From: Rhodobacteraceae bacterium XHP0102
GTDB lineage: Bacteria; Pseudomonadota; Alphaproteobacteria; Rhodobacterales; Rhodobacteraceae
Assembly: GCA_025751475.1 (NCBI GenBank)
Contig: JAOWLD010000001.1
Coordinates: 434,001-498,000, forward strand
Reading direction: 5' to 3'
Length of the DNA: 64,000 bases
The position numbers were made by a program, and so were the translations under genes. Below the pieces are notes generated by a model. That model was not told where the DNA came from. It worked only from the letters and a program-made list of their open reading frames with translations, and did no database searches. The first letter of the stretch is position 1. Each line of letters starts with the position of its first letter. Below, in pieces: positions 16,720 to 26,502 of the stretch.

Positions 16720-17371
16720 GACTTGCCCCCTCCATGGCCTGAATGAATCTCAGGGCGGCTTGGTTCGGATCGGGTTGCCCGCATATGGCCGAGACAACGG
16801 CAACGCCTGCGCAGCCCGCCTCGATTGCGCCTCGTGCATGGTGCGCCTTCAGCCCACCAATGGCGACACTGGGCAGGGCTGCCGCCCCTGCCATCTCGGC
16901 CAGACCTGTCATTCCGATAGCGGGTTTGTGATCGGTTTTGGTTGCGGTCGCAAAAACGGGACCCAACCCAAGATAATCCACCAGCGTTGGATCAGCCGCG
17001 GCAACCTGCTCAGGGGTTTCGCAAGACAATCCGATGATCTTACCCCGCCCCAATCGTGCACGCGCAAGGTCAGGGGCGATATCCTCTTGGCCGATGTGAA
17101 CGCCATCCACATCCGCGGCAATCGCCGCCTCGATATCATCATTGATCACAAAAGGGGTGCGGGTCTTTTGCAGGATCGGTTTAAGCGCAAGCGCCATCTC
17201 CACGCGCGCGCGGCTGCTGGCTGTCTTGGCGCGCAATTGCACGAAAGTCACCCCGCCGCGCACCGCCGCTGCGACCGTGTCCAACAGCGATGGGCCTGGG
17301 CAAAGATCGGGGTCCGTAACCAGATAGAGCCGCAAGGTGGCGGGCTCTAGCGCCATCTGTTTCAGCGCCAT
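16712..17371 (-). CDS. thiE: Thiamine-phosphate synthase
   Basis: A 219-residue TIM-barrel enzyme that joins HMP-PP and THZ-P. Family motifs are FVQLRAKTAS, FVINDDIEAAIAADVDGVHIGQED (cited in part), GLSCETPEQ, YLGLGPVFATATKTDH and SVAIGGL. Gly-rich phosphate binding and the Asp/Lys active-site residues are in place. It overlaps thiM by 10 bp and thiD by 8 bp. Regulation is through the riboswitch before thiM. Confidence 0.93.
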   Translation of the reverse strand: MALKQMALEPATLRLYLVTDPDLCPGPSLLDTVAAAVRGGVTFVQLRAKTASSRARVEMALALKPILQKTRTPFVINDDIEAAIAADVDGVHIGQEDIAPDLARARLGRGKIIGLSCETPEQVAAADPTLVDYLGLGPVFATATKTDHKPAIGMTGLAEMAGAAALPSVAIGGLKAHHARGAIEAGCAGVAVVSAICGQPDPNQAALRFIQAMEGASHD

Positions 17372-18144
17372 GTGATCCGCGCCTCCTCGATATCGCCAGG
17401 CTCAAGCGCGGCGAGTGTGTCGAGGAAACTTATCCAAAACGATCCTGGCCCCTTGGCCCCTTGCCCCGCTCTTTCGCCTGCTTCTGCGAAATGGGCGAAA
17501 GCGGCAACTGTCGCCTCAAGTGGCGTGGTGATCGCCGCATATCCGCCCGTGAGTGCCGTCAGCGCACAGCCAAGCGCCGTGATTTTGGGCATGATTGCAC
17601 AGCCGCCCGTGATGGTCGCGCTGCGGGTGCCATCGGTGATGAAGTCTATGGGGCCAGATACGGCCACCACGCTGCCTAGGCGTTGCGCCAGTGTGATGGC
17701 GCAGGCCTCGGCGTCTTCGACCGCATCGCCCGCATCGGCCCCTTTCCCCGCACCTGTGCCGCCTGAAAGCGCGATGATCTCCGAGGCATTGCCGCGGATG
17801 ATGCTGGGTTTTAAGTGCAGCAGATCTTGCGCGGCTTTGGCCCTGAAGGGCGTTGCAAAATGTGCGACAGGGTCCAACACCCAAGGCACGGACGCATTTT
17901 GTGCCGCGCCTGCGGCCGCTTTCATGGCGGCAAGCCACGGTGCAGAGAGCGTGCCAATATTGATGGTCAGCGCCCCCGCAATCGGGGCAAATGCGGAGAC
18001 TTCCTCCTGCGCGTGGATCATGGCGGGCGATGCGCCTGCCGCCAGAAGAACATTGGCGGCTGTATTCATGGCAACGTAATTGGTGATGCAATGCACCAAG
18101 GGCGACTGCGCCCGCAAAACGTGGAGTGCCTGATTGGGTGTCAT
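17362..18144 (-). CDS. thiM: Hydroxyethylthiazole kinase
   Basis: A 260-residue ThiM. The N-terminal block SPLVHCITNYVAMNTAANVLLA and ASPAMIHAQEE are diagnostic, and DPVAHFATPFR and NASEIIAL follow. It salvages 4-methyl-5-hydroxyethylthiazole. It is the first gene of the operon, preceded by GGAGAG and by a TPP riboswitch about 50 bp upstream. Confidence 0.93.
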   Translation of the reverse strand: MTPNQALHVLRAQSPLVHCITNYVAMNTAANVLLAAGASPAMIHAQEEVSAFAPIAGALTINIGTLSAPWLAAMKAAAGAAQNASVPWVLDPVAHFATPFRAKAAQDLLHLKPSIIRGNASEIIALSGGTGAGKGADAGDAVEDAEACAITLAQRLGSVVAVSGPIDFITDGTRSATITGGCAIMPKITALGCALTALTGGYAAITTPLEATVAAFAHFAEAGERAGQGAKGPGSFWISFLDTLAALEPGDIEEARITWR

Positions 18145-18195
18145 GTGGTCTCTCCGCAGTCACGGCGTAAAGAGACAAGTGGCCAGAGCGACCCG

Positions 18196-18275
18196 TTTGC
18201 CTCCCTCCGCCAGCATTATCTGGTTCAGGTTCAAAGGGTGCTTCTCAGCCTTGCGGCGCCCCTGGCTTATGAGGG
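18196..18275 (-). promoter_or_regulatory. TPP riboswitch (THI element)
   Basis: On the minus strand the conserved THI-box blocks appear in order: AGGGGCGCC, GGCTGAGA followed by ACCC, then GAACCTGA and ATAATGCTGGCGGAGGGA. These are the pyrimidine-sensor and pyrophosphate-sensor helices of the TPP aptamer. It lies directly upstream of thiM, so thiamine pyrophosphate should shut off thiM-thiE-thiD-SDR, probably at translation. Confidence 0.95.
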
Positions 18276-18503
18276 CATAGTCACGCCTGATCTGCGCGAA
18301 TGTCAAGATATGATCTGGCCCTGTGCGACTGCCCTTTCAGGGGGTACAGCAGATTGGGGCCTGCTTCAGAACGCGCCAGTTGTTGCGGCGTATGGCTGAA
18401 GGTTTGATGGCTTCAGATGCGCCACGCGTCAAATTCTAAAATGGTCCGCCCGTGTGCAAGGCCCAATTCCGAACCATTTATGGTGTCCAGTCTCGTCAAA
18501 CCG

Positions 18504-19400
18504 TCACTTGCGCCGCATATCTGGATGCAGTGAATTGCCCAAGATGTGATCGGAATGATGCACAACATGAGAGGCATGGCCAACGATCAACGGATCGGGG
18601 GGTTGCACAACATAGGTATTTTTATCTCGGTAGTCGATTGACGATAAAAAATGACGCATACAATTAAGGCGTGCGCGCTTTTTGTCGTTGGACTTTATAA
18701 TCAACCAAGGCGCATCGGCCGTGTCCGTGTAAAAGAACATGGCTTCTTTTGCCTCTGTGTAGTCATCCCATTTATCGAGTGAGGCCTTATCAATTGGCGA
18801 CAGTTTCCACTGTTTCAGGGGGTCGGTCTCCCGCGCTTTGAACCGCGCTTGTTGTTCCTCCTGCGTCACGGAGAACCAGTATTTGTAAAGGCGGATGCCA
18901 GAACGCACGAGCATGCGTTCAAATTCTGGGGCCTGACGCATAAATTCTAAATATTCATTAGCGCTACAGAACCCCATAACCCGTTCAACGCCAGCGCGAT
19001 TATACCAAGACCTGTCATATAGAACGATCTCACCATTGGTTGGTAAATGCTCAATGTAGCGCTGAAAAAACCACTGGCCCTTTTCGCGCTCGGACGGTTT
19101 GTTGAGGGCCACAACGCGGGCGAGCCGCGGATTGAGATGTTCCGTAAAGCGTTTGATTGTGCCGCCTTTGCCAGCTGCATCCCGCCCCTCAAACAACAAA
19201 ACAAACTTCTCACCCGTTTCTTGCGCCCAGAGCTGCGCCTTTAGGAGTTCAGCTTGCAGGGCAACTTTTTCCGCCTCGTATTCGGATCGCTCCAATTTGG
19301 TGTCGTGAGGATATGCGCCAGTTTCAAATGCATGACGTATTTTATCTGGAGTCACAGTCGGAAAACTGGCTTGGATTTCGGCTTGTTGCTGTTGGGCCAT
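18504..19400 (-). CDS. ppk2: Polyphosphate kinase 2 family protein
   Basis: About 298 residues. The Walker A region is FVLLFEGRDAAGKGGTIKRF and the lid DRSWYNRAGVERVMGFC, both diagnostic of PPK2. PPK2 transfers phosphate between polyphosphate and nucleotides. The start at 19400 is preceded by TAGGAG. It is the last chromosome-like gene before the tRNA-Cys integration region, and it stands alone. The conserved Arg/Lys of the fingerprint are intact, so it should be active. Confidence 0.9.
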   Translation of the reverse strand: MAQQQQAEIQASFPTVTPDKIRHAFETGAYPHDTKLERSEYEAEKVALQAELLKAQLWAQETGEKFVLLFEGRDAAGKGGTIKRFTEHLNPRLARVVALNKPSEREKGQWFFQRYIEHLPTNGEIVLYDRSWYNRAGVERVMGFCSANEYLEFMRQAPEFERMLVRSGIRLYKYWFSVTQEEQQARFKARETDPLKQWKLSPIDKASLDKWDDYTEAKEAMFFYTDTADAPWLIIKSNDKKRARLNCMRHFLSSIDYRDKNTYVVQPPDPLIVGHASHVVHHSDHILGNSLHPDMRRK

Positions 19401-19654
19401 AGTAACGCTCCTAATCATTAACAAGCAAAATTAATAAACCACCCAGATTGGATGCGCTTTGATCTAGCACAATTCAAAGGCATGATCGTTCGAAGGCAAA
19501 TGGCAGCTCAAATAGCACATTCTGCGGCACCATATGGTGGTGGTTGATGTCGAACAGGCAGGTGTGTCCTTCAACCAGTTATCCTGCCGTTATGCGTATT
19601 TGTGCCTACAGGCGCCCCCTTGGGATCAAACATGATCAGGCACCTTTGTGTGCC
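19401..19654. other. Intergenic stretch before the integration region
   Basis: No gene or family-like frame is seen between ppk2 and the element-type sequence that begins near 19655. It should hold the ppk2 promoter and the last native chromosomal sequence left of the mobile region. Confidence 0.4.
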
Positions 19655-19818
19655 ACAGCGCTCTAACCCCAAAATCGGCGAAAAAAGCACCGATTCAGTC
19701 AGCACCTAAAACACCGTGTTCAACACCGCGAACGCATTCACGCTCTGGTGTGTATAGTGTGTATCAGGTGTGTATCGCTATTTTGCGAAGAAAAAATCGG
19801 CTAAGTCATTGATTTTGT
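19655..19818. mobile_element. Remnant of a third island's right end
   Basis: This stretch matches 33518-33682 along its length. Shared pieces include AAAAGCACCGATTCAG, CAGCACCTAAAACACC, the repeats around GTGTGTATC and AAGTCATTGATTTTG. At 33518 the sequence is element A's right end, between its integrase and the att core. Finding it left of the first att copy, without any integrase gene, suggests an earlier element in the array was lost except for this tail. Confidence 0.65.
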
Positions 19819-19862
19819 TGGAGGCGAGTACCGGAATCGAACCGGTGTACACGGATTTGCAA
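19819..19862 (-). repeat. att site: 44-bp tRNA-Cys 3' half (left junction of element A)
   Basis: Read on the minus strand this is a tRNA 3' half. It runs from anticodon-loop TTGCAAA through TTCGATT of the T-loop to an end in TCCA. The U at position 73 before CCA and the GCA anticodon identify tRNA-Cys. The 5' half is absent. The identical 44 bp recur at 33683-33726, so these are att copies left by tyrosine-integrase insertion, with the crossover inside or near the anticodon loop. Confidence 0.88.
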
Positions 19863-20244
19863 CTAAATTACTCAATCTTAAGTATTTGATTTATAATAAT
19901 ATTATAACTAAAAAGTGTGAGTGTGTATCATAATGTGATAATCCGCGGCTATCGTTTTTATGCGTTTAACTGTGTTCAACATAGTAAAACAGCATACCAA
20001 ATCAGTGCCAGTTAAGTCATCGTATTTTTGATGCAACAGTGGGCAGCAGCGGTCTTCTAGAGTACAATTGATACAAAGCAGCATCTGTAACGATGATCCG
20101 AAATATGCCTCACCTCTCTCAAATCAATAAGGGTAATTTGAGCTTTTCAGCGAGGCGCTTCGCGAGCTCCTGAAGGTATTTGAAGGATTCAAATTTTGAC
20201 GTGGGATAGCAGAGCCCAATACGATCAAGAACGTTAGGGTCCCT
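19863..20244. other. Left arm of element A, non-coding
   Basis: AT-rich start (AACTAAATTACTCAATC) with an arm-type GTGTGTATCA near 19921. The same layout follows the second att at 33727. No gene is recognised up to the RTX gene start. Confidence 0.45.
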
Positions 20245-23200
20245 ATGTCGCTTCCGGCCATCTTTGCTAAGAACTCAAGGTCTTCAACCATTTCCAGGCG
20301 CAGCAAGCTGTCGCCGCCCTTTCTGTCATTATCTACCTCTGCCTTTGCCCTTGCGGCCTGCGGCGGCGGTGAGGAGGCAATTTCTGGTGAGGGGGCGAGT
20401 TCTAGCGCATCGGGCGTCACTCAGGCTGGCGTTGCGTTGAAAGGCCTGTTGGAGGACTTTCGTGTCTTTGTAGATTCTAATGGTAACGGGGTGTACGACG
20501 CGGGCGAAGCAAACGCTCTGAGCGCCGCGGACGGATCCTTCTCGCTGGCAGTGCCCACAGGATCTGCGCTGTCGGGTGAGGTGACATCCACAACCGTGGA
20601 TCACGCATCGGGTCGCGTTATCGAGGGACTGTTTTTGAGCGCTCCGAGCGGTGCGTCGATCCTCTCGCCAATGACAACAATTATCCAGCAGACGGGCTTG
20701 AGCGAGGCGGAAGTGCGCCAGGCGTTCGGGCTCTCAGTTAATCTTCTGGAGTATAACCCATTTGCGGCTGCCAATGTGACCTCCGACGCGACGCGTGCGG
20801 TGGAGCAAGTCGCGCAGCAGGTCGCGAACATCACTCGGAACTTGACGGCTGTGGGTGAGGGCACGGGCTTAAGCTCTCGCACTGCTTTCGACATTGCGAG
20901 CGCGGCGTTTAACTCAGTGGTGACGACTCATATCACGGAGGGCACTGCGGGCTCCTTGGATCTCTGGGGTGATGCCACGATGACTTCTGTGCTCGATGCC
21001 TATCGCGCGGGTCTCGTAAGTGCTGGCCACTCTGTGACCGCATTTGACGCCCTGAGAACTGAGCTCGACGCCGGCCTAGACATTATCAACCAACGCATTC
21101 TCGCGGTGGCAGACCCGACTTCGACTGAGGCGCAGGCGGTGTTTGGGCTACCAACGGATTTTTACAATGAGATAAAAGCCGCTGCCGCAGCTATCGCAGC
21201 GGGCAACGCCAATCCAGGCCTCTCACTGGACAGCTGGACGGCGATTACGGCTAAGGTCGCAGAGAATGGCTATACTCCGCCTGCGCCACCCGCGCCGCCG
21301 GAACCTCCCGCACCTCCCGCGCCGGCCCCCGTTCTCACAGTGAACGCCCCGGCTGCTGCCTTCACCGTGCAGTCAGACATCAACGCGACACTCGAGATGA
21401 CGGGTGGCGCGGTGCTGGGCAATCTCGTGGCGGGCAATGCCTTCACGCTGACGACGGGTGGTGCGGTGGCGACGGGCACGCTCTTTGCGCGAGCCAATGG
21501 CCAGACGAGCGTGGCCTCGGCCCAGACCTTTACGCTGGGCACGGCTGGTAATGACGTCATAGATACGTCGGGTGCGGGTGCGCGGGTCGACTACATCCTA
21601 GGTGGTGCGGGCGATGACAACATCGACGCAGGAGCTGGCAATGACTACATCCTCGGTGGCTCTGGCAATGACACCATCACGGGTGGTGCAGGTGCGGATG
21701 TCATCAACGCCGGTGCCGGAGCAAACGTAATCACGGATGCTGGCGTTGGTGAGGATACGATTAGTCACAACGCAGCCAGCTCCACAGTTCAAATCAATGC
21801 GACCGGGTCAGATTGGATCAATGTGGCAGCTCTGGCAGTTGGAGTCACCGTAACGATTAGTGGCGACACAACGACTAATCGAAATATCGATGCAGTTCAA
21901 TCATCGCACGGGGTAACAATTGACGGTCAGGCGCTAACAAGTGGTCGAGGTACCTATATCGGTGGTGTTGGTAACGATACGATTACTGGTGGCGATGGTG
22001 ATGATTGGATTCGAGGTCGTTCTGGTGCCGACAGTCTGATTGGTGGTAAAGGTAACGATGTCTATGAATATCTTGGTACGTTCGATGTAGATGGGACTGA
22101 GACGATCACAGAGCTCACTGGTGAAGGTACTGATCAAATTCGTCTCCAAGGCACAACAGATTTTTCTGTAATGGCTGCAGCTAATTTTGACGAGATTGAA
22201 GAAATTAATATCGCCGGGGCTTTTACTGCGACCTTCACCGGAGCACAACTAACAGGTGAGACGATTTCCCTGATCGGTGCGGATGGCGTTCAGGAAGTTG
22301 TAGTTAACGCGACTGCTGGCGGCACCACTGACCTGTCAGGTATCTCCGCAGGCACTAACTGGACTGCGGGTACCGATAGAGTCATCATCGATGGCTCGAG
22401 TAGCGCAGACACGATCATAGGCACGGCTACTGACGACACCATCACGGGTGGTGCAGGTGCGGATTCGCTGACCGGTGGGGATGGTGATGACTTATTAATT
22501 GCCGACGACACTGATACGATCGACGGTGGTGATGATAATGACACGGCAGTATTTACGGCAGCTGTTTCGGCAGCGAATTTGCTGGACGCAGATTTGGTGA
22601 ACGTTGAGAACGTGGGGGTGATAGGTGCCTACAACTTCGACTTTAGCGCTCAAACTGAAGCACTGAATATTTCAGGTAGTTCAGGTACAGGCGACGATGC
22701 TGCTAAGACTATCGTAGGCGGTGCCGGAGGTGACACCATCCTCGGTGGCTCTGGCAATGACACCATCACGGGTGGTGCAGGTGCGGATAGGCTGTTTGGT
22801 GGAGATGGCGATGACATTTTTCTGATCGATGCGGTAGATAAAGTAAAACCACCACCACCCCCTCATCATCTTATTGGTGAAGTCATTCACGGCGGTTCCG
22901 GTATCGATATAATACGTTTCATATCGACTAAGCCCAGTGATATATTAACTCTTACTGCTGATGTTTCAGTAGAAACTATTGAGCTCAGCGATGCAAATGG
23001 CCTTACGACCGGTACCGCTACAACAGGCATTGATGCTAGCAACATGGCAAGTCCAGAAAACGTCTCCCTGCGCGGGAATGACGGGGCAAACCAACTAACC
23101 GGTAATGGTGGCAACAATACGATATCTGGCGGTGGTGGTGACGATACAATTCGTGGTGGTGCAGGTAGTGATTTGCTTACGGGCGGCGCGGGTAGCGACG

Positions 23201-23766
23201 ATTTCTATATGAACTTGAATAATGACGGGGTGGATAAGATAACAGACTTCCAGGTGCTGGCTGACAACGTGATCTTGGAGTTGACCAGCTTGAAGGATCG
23301 TGGCGGTGTTACAGTCACTTCATTAGACATAACAAACTTGAGTTTCGCCTCAATTGACAATATCGATTCTGGCACCGCGAGCCTTGGTGATGGTAAAGTG
23401 ATTGTCGAGGTGCTAACCGAGAGTCGGTTTGGCTTCGACTCTGGTCTGGCGGTCAATCTTGATGTTGCGACTTCAACAGCTGCGGAGATCGTGGCAGAAG
23501 TAGAAGCGATATTTGCAGGTAACAATTGGGGTGGCGATGCGGAAGCGCCTTACATCGAGAGCGCTAACTCCGAAGAATTGCTGTTTGTCTTTTATGAAGC
23601 GTCAGAAAAAGGCGACACGCAAGATGCAGTGCTTGTTCGGGCTAAAGGAGATGGGGATGCCGACAGCTTTAGCGGTGAGCTTACCCTTCATGCCATTTTG
23701 TTGAACGTTGCCGATAATAGTATGTCGGGTGCGGATTTCACAAATACTTTTGCCATCATCACGTAG
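20245..23766 (+). CDS. Large RTX-repeat calcium-binding lipoprotein
   Basis: 1173 residues. The N-terminus carries a basic region and a lipobox, FALAACGGG (Cys near residue 39), predicting a lipid-anchored protein. Residues about 55-350 form a globular domain with VFVDSNGNGVYDAGE, an EF-hand-like loop. A Pro-rich linker (PPAPPAPPEPPAPPAP) follows. The rest holds several RTX blocks of GGxGxDxxx nonapeptides (for example GGAGDDNIDAGAGND and GGSGNDTITGGAGADR) that form calcium-filled beta-rolls, ending in an RTX C-terminal domain (ITDFQVLADNVIL). It is probably a surface or secreted adhesin-type cargo protein. No type I secretion genes are in the window. The neighbouring two-component genes may regulate it. 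Confidence 0.75.
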   Translation: MSLPAIFAKNSRSSTISRRSKLSPPFLSLSTSAFALAACGGGEEAISGEGASSSASGVTQAGVALKGLLEDFRVFVDSNGNGVYDAGEANALSAADGSFSLAVPTGSALSGEVTSTTVDHASGRVIEGLFLSAPSGASILSPMTTIIQQTGLSEAEVRQAFGLSVNLLEYNPFAAANVTSDATRAVEQVAQQVANITRNLTAVGEGTGLSSRTAFDIASAAFNSVVTTHITEGTAGSLDLWGDATMTSVLDAYRAGLVSAGHSVTAFDALRTELDAGLDIINQRILAVADPTSTEAQAVFGLPTDFYNEIKAAAAAIAAGNANPGLSLDSWTAITAKVAENGYTPPAPPAPPEPPAPPAPAPVLTVNAPAAAFTVQSDINATLEMTGGAVLGNLVAGNAFTLTTGGAVATGTLFARANGQTSVASAQTFTLGTAGNDVIDTSGAGARVDYILGGAGDDNIDAGAGNDYILGGSGNDTITGGAGADVINAGAGANVITDAGVGEDTISHNAASSTVQINATGSDWINVAALAVGVTVTISGDTTTNRNIDAVQSSHGVTIDGQALTSGRGTYIGGVGNDTITGGDGDDWIRGRSGADSLIGGKGNDVYEYLGTFDVDGTETITELTGEGTDQIRLQGTTDFSVMAAANFDEIEEINIAGAFTATFTGAQLTGETISLIGADGVQEVVVNATAGGTTDLSGISAGTNWTAGTDRVIIDGSSSADTIIGTATDDTITGGAGADSLTGGDGDDLLIADDTDTIDGGDDNDTAVFTAAVSAANLLDADLVNVENVGVIGAYNFDFSAQTEALNISGSSGTGDDAAKTIVGGAGGDTILGGSGNDTITGGAGADRLFGGDGDDIFLIDAVDKVKPPPPPHHLIGEVIHGGSGIDIIRFISTKPSDILTLTADVSVETIELSDANGLTTGTATTGIDASNMASPENVSLRGNDGANQLTGNGGNNTISGGGGDDTIRGGAGSDLLTGGAGSDDFYMNLNNDGVDKITDFQVLADNVILELTSLKDRGGVTVTSLDITNLSFASIDNIDSGTASLGDGKVIVEVLTESRFGFDSGLAVNLDVATSTAAEIVAEVEAIFAGNNWGGDAEAPYIESANSEELLFVFYEASEKGDTQDAVLVRAKGDGDADSFSGELTLHAILLNVADNSMSGADFTNTFAIIT

Positions 23767-23947
23767 TAACATTGTGATTTTTCGTCAAAGCAAAAATCGT
23801 GCGCTCAAAGTAATTTTCTGGTTAAATGCAAATTTACTGGCCGCGCCGAGTTGCTGAGGCAGTAGTTGGCACTGCCTTTTGCTTTTTCAACGTCATAATG
23901 CATAGCTGAAAATATGTAATTTTATCCAATTTCACTCAGATTTTCAC

Positions 23948-24616
23948 TCAAACATAGCACACTTCGATTGTGAGCCTGTACCCGTATCTGCGTACCGTGC
24001 CAATACAGCTACTTTCTAATCCAACCTTATTCAATTTACGCCGCAAGCGCAAAATTCTTAGTTCAATTGATTTGCTTAAATCAGCATCCAAATCCATCCC
24101 AAGGATTTCGGCAATCTCGAAGCGCTCCAGGCCACGCCGACCAGCTAGGATAAGTTTTTGCATCAGGGTGGCTTCTTTTTCTGACAACTGTACTGTTGAA
24201 GGCCCGTTATGGAGGGTCTGTGCCTTTATGTACGGCATGTGCTTCTGCCGATATGGTTCTTTTGAGCGCGCCTCTAGGCGTCGTACCGCCCCCAATATTA
24301 CTTCTGGCGCGGTGGGCTTTGCCAGGTAGATGTCGCATCCAGACTCATATCCGCGAGCCATGTCCGCACTGCTGTCGCGTGCCGATAGTACGACAATGCC
24401 ACGCCAAGGGTGTATTTTGCGAATTTTTCGCGTAAGTTCGTATCCGTCCATCTCAGGTAAATTAATGTCAATTACATAAATATCTGAATATTCGTTCGCT
24501 GTGAGCAGTGCCTCTGCGTCCTCGTATGTTGTCACGCTGAACCCGTTCTGTTCCAGAAACAGCTTCGTTAGGCGCCTAAGGTCTTCATTGTCTTCTATGA
24601 TTGAGATTGTCGTCAT
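23948..24616 (-). CDS. OmpR/PhoB-type response regulator
   Basis: About 222 residues. The receiver domain begins TTISIIEDNEDLRRL with the acidic pocket; the phospho-acceptor is Asp50 in YVIDINLPEMDGY; the Lys of the switch is in YLAKPTAP. The C-terminal winged helix ends IGTVRRYGYRLTI, typical of OmpR-type DNA-binding domains. Start 24616 is chosen because the receiver begins there; seven extra residues are possible upstream. It follows its histidine kinase by 53 bp on the same strand and is convergent with the RTX gene. Confidence 0.88.
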   Translation of the reverse strand: MTTISIIEDNEDLRRLTKLFLEQNGFSVTTYEDAEALLTANEYSDIYVIDINLPEMDGYELTRKIRKIHPWRGIVVLSARDSSADMARGYESGCDIYLAKPTAPEVILGAVRRLEARSKEPYRQKHMPYIKAQTLHNGPSTVQLSEKEATLMQKLILAGRRGLERFEIAEILGMDLDADLSKSIELRILRLRRKLNKVGLESSCIGTVRRYGYRLTIEVCYV

Positions 24617-24669
24617 GCTCACCTCTAACCCAAGCATATTCTTGGGCTGCCGCCGATTCCTTCAAAAAC

Positions 24670-26502
24670 CTACGACTTTTGCAAAGTTAACTTGGCCATG
24701 AACGCGGTTCCATCAACCTCAAAATCAAGCGCCCCGCCCATTTGACGAGTAAAACTCCTCGCAATGTAGAGGCCAAGCCCTGAACCGGGCTTGCGTAGTC
24801 CAGTCTTGTCGCGGAAATATTTCTCGCCTAGTCGCTCGGGATTGCACAGTGGTCGTGTCACTTGATTTGAAATCAAAATTTCAACGGTGTTTGCCTCTGC
24901 CCTCGCACTGATTTCAATGCTGTTGGGTTCGTCTGTGTAGTTGACCGCATTCTCCAATAAATTTTTTATGACAATGCCAAGCAGTGCGGGATCTCCTAAG
25001 ACACTCGGAAATTCTGGTGGGCATGACATCTGCAGGCTTCCCGCGTTGATTGTAGCCGACCGCAGCAGCGAGCAGACGTCGACGCTCGATATGTCTACGA
25101 TGGTCCCGCCTGCCTCTAACCGCTCCACGCGTTCAACTTGAGATAGAGTGCTCTCAATTGATCCAATTGCTGTATTCATTAGGCCAATGTTTAGTTGCCC
25201 AGTTGCATTTGCCATTTTCAACGTCGCAAGTGGCGTCTTAATTTCGTGTGTGAGCGTATTGAGTAGTTGCGCGATCTCATTTCGAAAACGTATTTCGGTA
25301 TCACGCTGCGCAGTAATTTCTATATTTTTCTGGCTGATCGTTAAGCTTTGATTTGCAATGTGTCGCTGTTGGCGTGCCAGCGCAAAGACCATAAAGCCAC
25401 CTGGGATGATAGCATAAACTAAAAACGTAAATTCGATGAATTGACCGTATCTCTCGTTCCCAGAGCTTGCCAAAGCAAAAACGCCTAGGACTGGTAGCAA
25501 CTGCAGTGTGAAATACGCAAGCAGCGCTAGTGGCGATAAAGCCAAGTCCTGACGTGACTTAGGCGCAGTCCTAAGCCACAGTGCAATGCTTGACGTCACA
25601 CAGAATAGCAATGATCCAAGAACACTTAAATTGTTGATTTGCAGAGATGCAGTGATTTGGCCGTTAAAAAATAAGACAAGCTTGGCTGCTGTAAATGCTA
25701 AGATAAATTGAAGAAATATTCTAACCATTTTTGGTTTGGATTGTGCAGACAGGAGCGCATAGTCAAAAATTTGAGCAACCGAGATATAAATCAGCGCACT
25801 TAAATTATGGGCAAAGTCTTGTGGAGGCAAATGACTGGTGGAGAGTAGGTATCGTATGATGCCAGAGTGGATATTGATTGTCGCAATAAATAAAACCAGC
25901 CGCAGGGCGAATAGAATGATCAGTCGGTTGGGCTGGGTAACAAGTGAGCTGACTGCCCATGCTAAGTAGAACAGGCTGACGGCGAGAGATATGGCAAAGG
26001 CTATCATGAGCCTAAATGACGTGCGAAGGATTTGGGACTGCTCCTCAATCGTCACAACTGGTTGTAAGACGTTTTGTGATTGAAGCTTGACATAAAGTCG
26101 CGTGAGTGTTTCGGCTGGCGCTAACTCCAGACTGTACCCCGCTGGCGCGTATGTCTCGGGAGATGTTACTGTGTCGCCAGCCAGCATTAATTTGGTACCG
26201 GCTTCGGAAAACACTTCGACACGGTCAATGTGCACGGGACGAATGAGCAAGATCGAGTTTGGATGTACCGCGGGAAGCTCGATGCGGAGCCACACAGCGT
26301 TGTCTATAAAGCCGAGGCTCTGCCCGTTACGAAACTCTATAAATGCACTGTCATCTAGCTCGGCTACACTCGCTCGCCCTACCTCGGTGACTTGATAGGA
26401 TACGGCAGGGAATGTGGCTTCGGCATCCGCCGGATTCGGCATGGCGAAGACGAACGCCACTGAGAACAAAATCCAGTTAATGGTTTGTGCAAGCCCGTTC
26501 AT
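24670..26502 (-). CDS. 7TMR-DISM sensor histidine kinase
   Basis: 610 residues. A signal peptide (to about residue 27, ADA) precedes an extracytoplasmic beta-sandwich of the DISMED2 type (to about 160, with DNAVWLRIELP). Seven membrane helices follow (about 165-385), then a HisKA domain with the phospho-His in LTHEIKTPLATLKMA. The HATPase domain has NLLENAVNYTDE (N-box) and GSGLGLYIARSF (G2 box). The ligand is unknown; DISM sensors are thought to detect carbohydrates. It is the upstream gene of the response-regulator pair, carried as island cargo. Confidence 0.88.
   Translation of the reverse strand: MNGLAQTINWILFSVAFVFAMPNPADAEATFPAVSYQVTEVGRASVAELDDSAFIEFRNGQSLGFIDNAVWLRIELPAVHPNSILLIRPVHIDRVEVFSEAGTKLMLAGDTVTSPETYAPAGYSLELAPAETLTRLYVKLQSQNVLQPVVTIEEQSQILRTSFRLMIAFAISLAVSLFYLAWAVSSLVTQPNRLIILFALRLVLFIATINIHSGIIRYLLSTSHLPPQDFAHNLSALIYISVAQIFDYALLSAQSKPKMVRIFLQFILAFTAAKLVLFFNGQITASLQINNLSVLGSLLFCVTSSIALWLRTAPKSRQDLALSPLALLAYFTLQLLPVLGVFALASSGNERYGQFIEFTFLVYAIIPGGFMVFALARQQRHIANQSLTISQKNIEITAQRDTEIRFRNEIAQLLNTLTHEIKTPLATLKMANATGQLNIGLMNTAIGSIESTLSQVERVERLEAGGTIVDISSVDVCSLLRSATINAGSLQMSCPPEFPSVLGDPALLGIVIKNLLENAVNYTDEPNSIEISARAEANTVEILISNQVTRPLCNPERLGEKYFRDKTGLRKPGSGLGLYIARSFTRQMGGALDFEVDGTAFMAKLTLQKS

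Noticed and set aside
19819-19862. A complete tRNA-Cys gene
   Set aside because: Only the 3' half is present. After TTGCAA the sequence does not form the anticodon 5' strand, D-arm or acceptor 5' strand.
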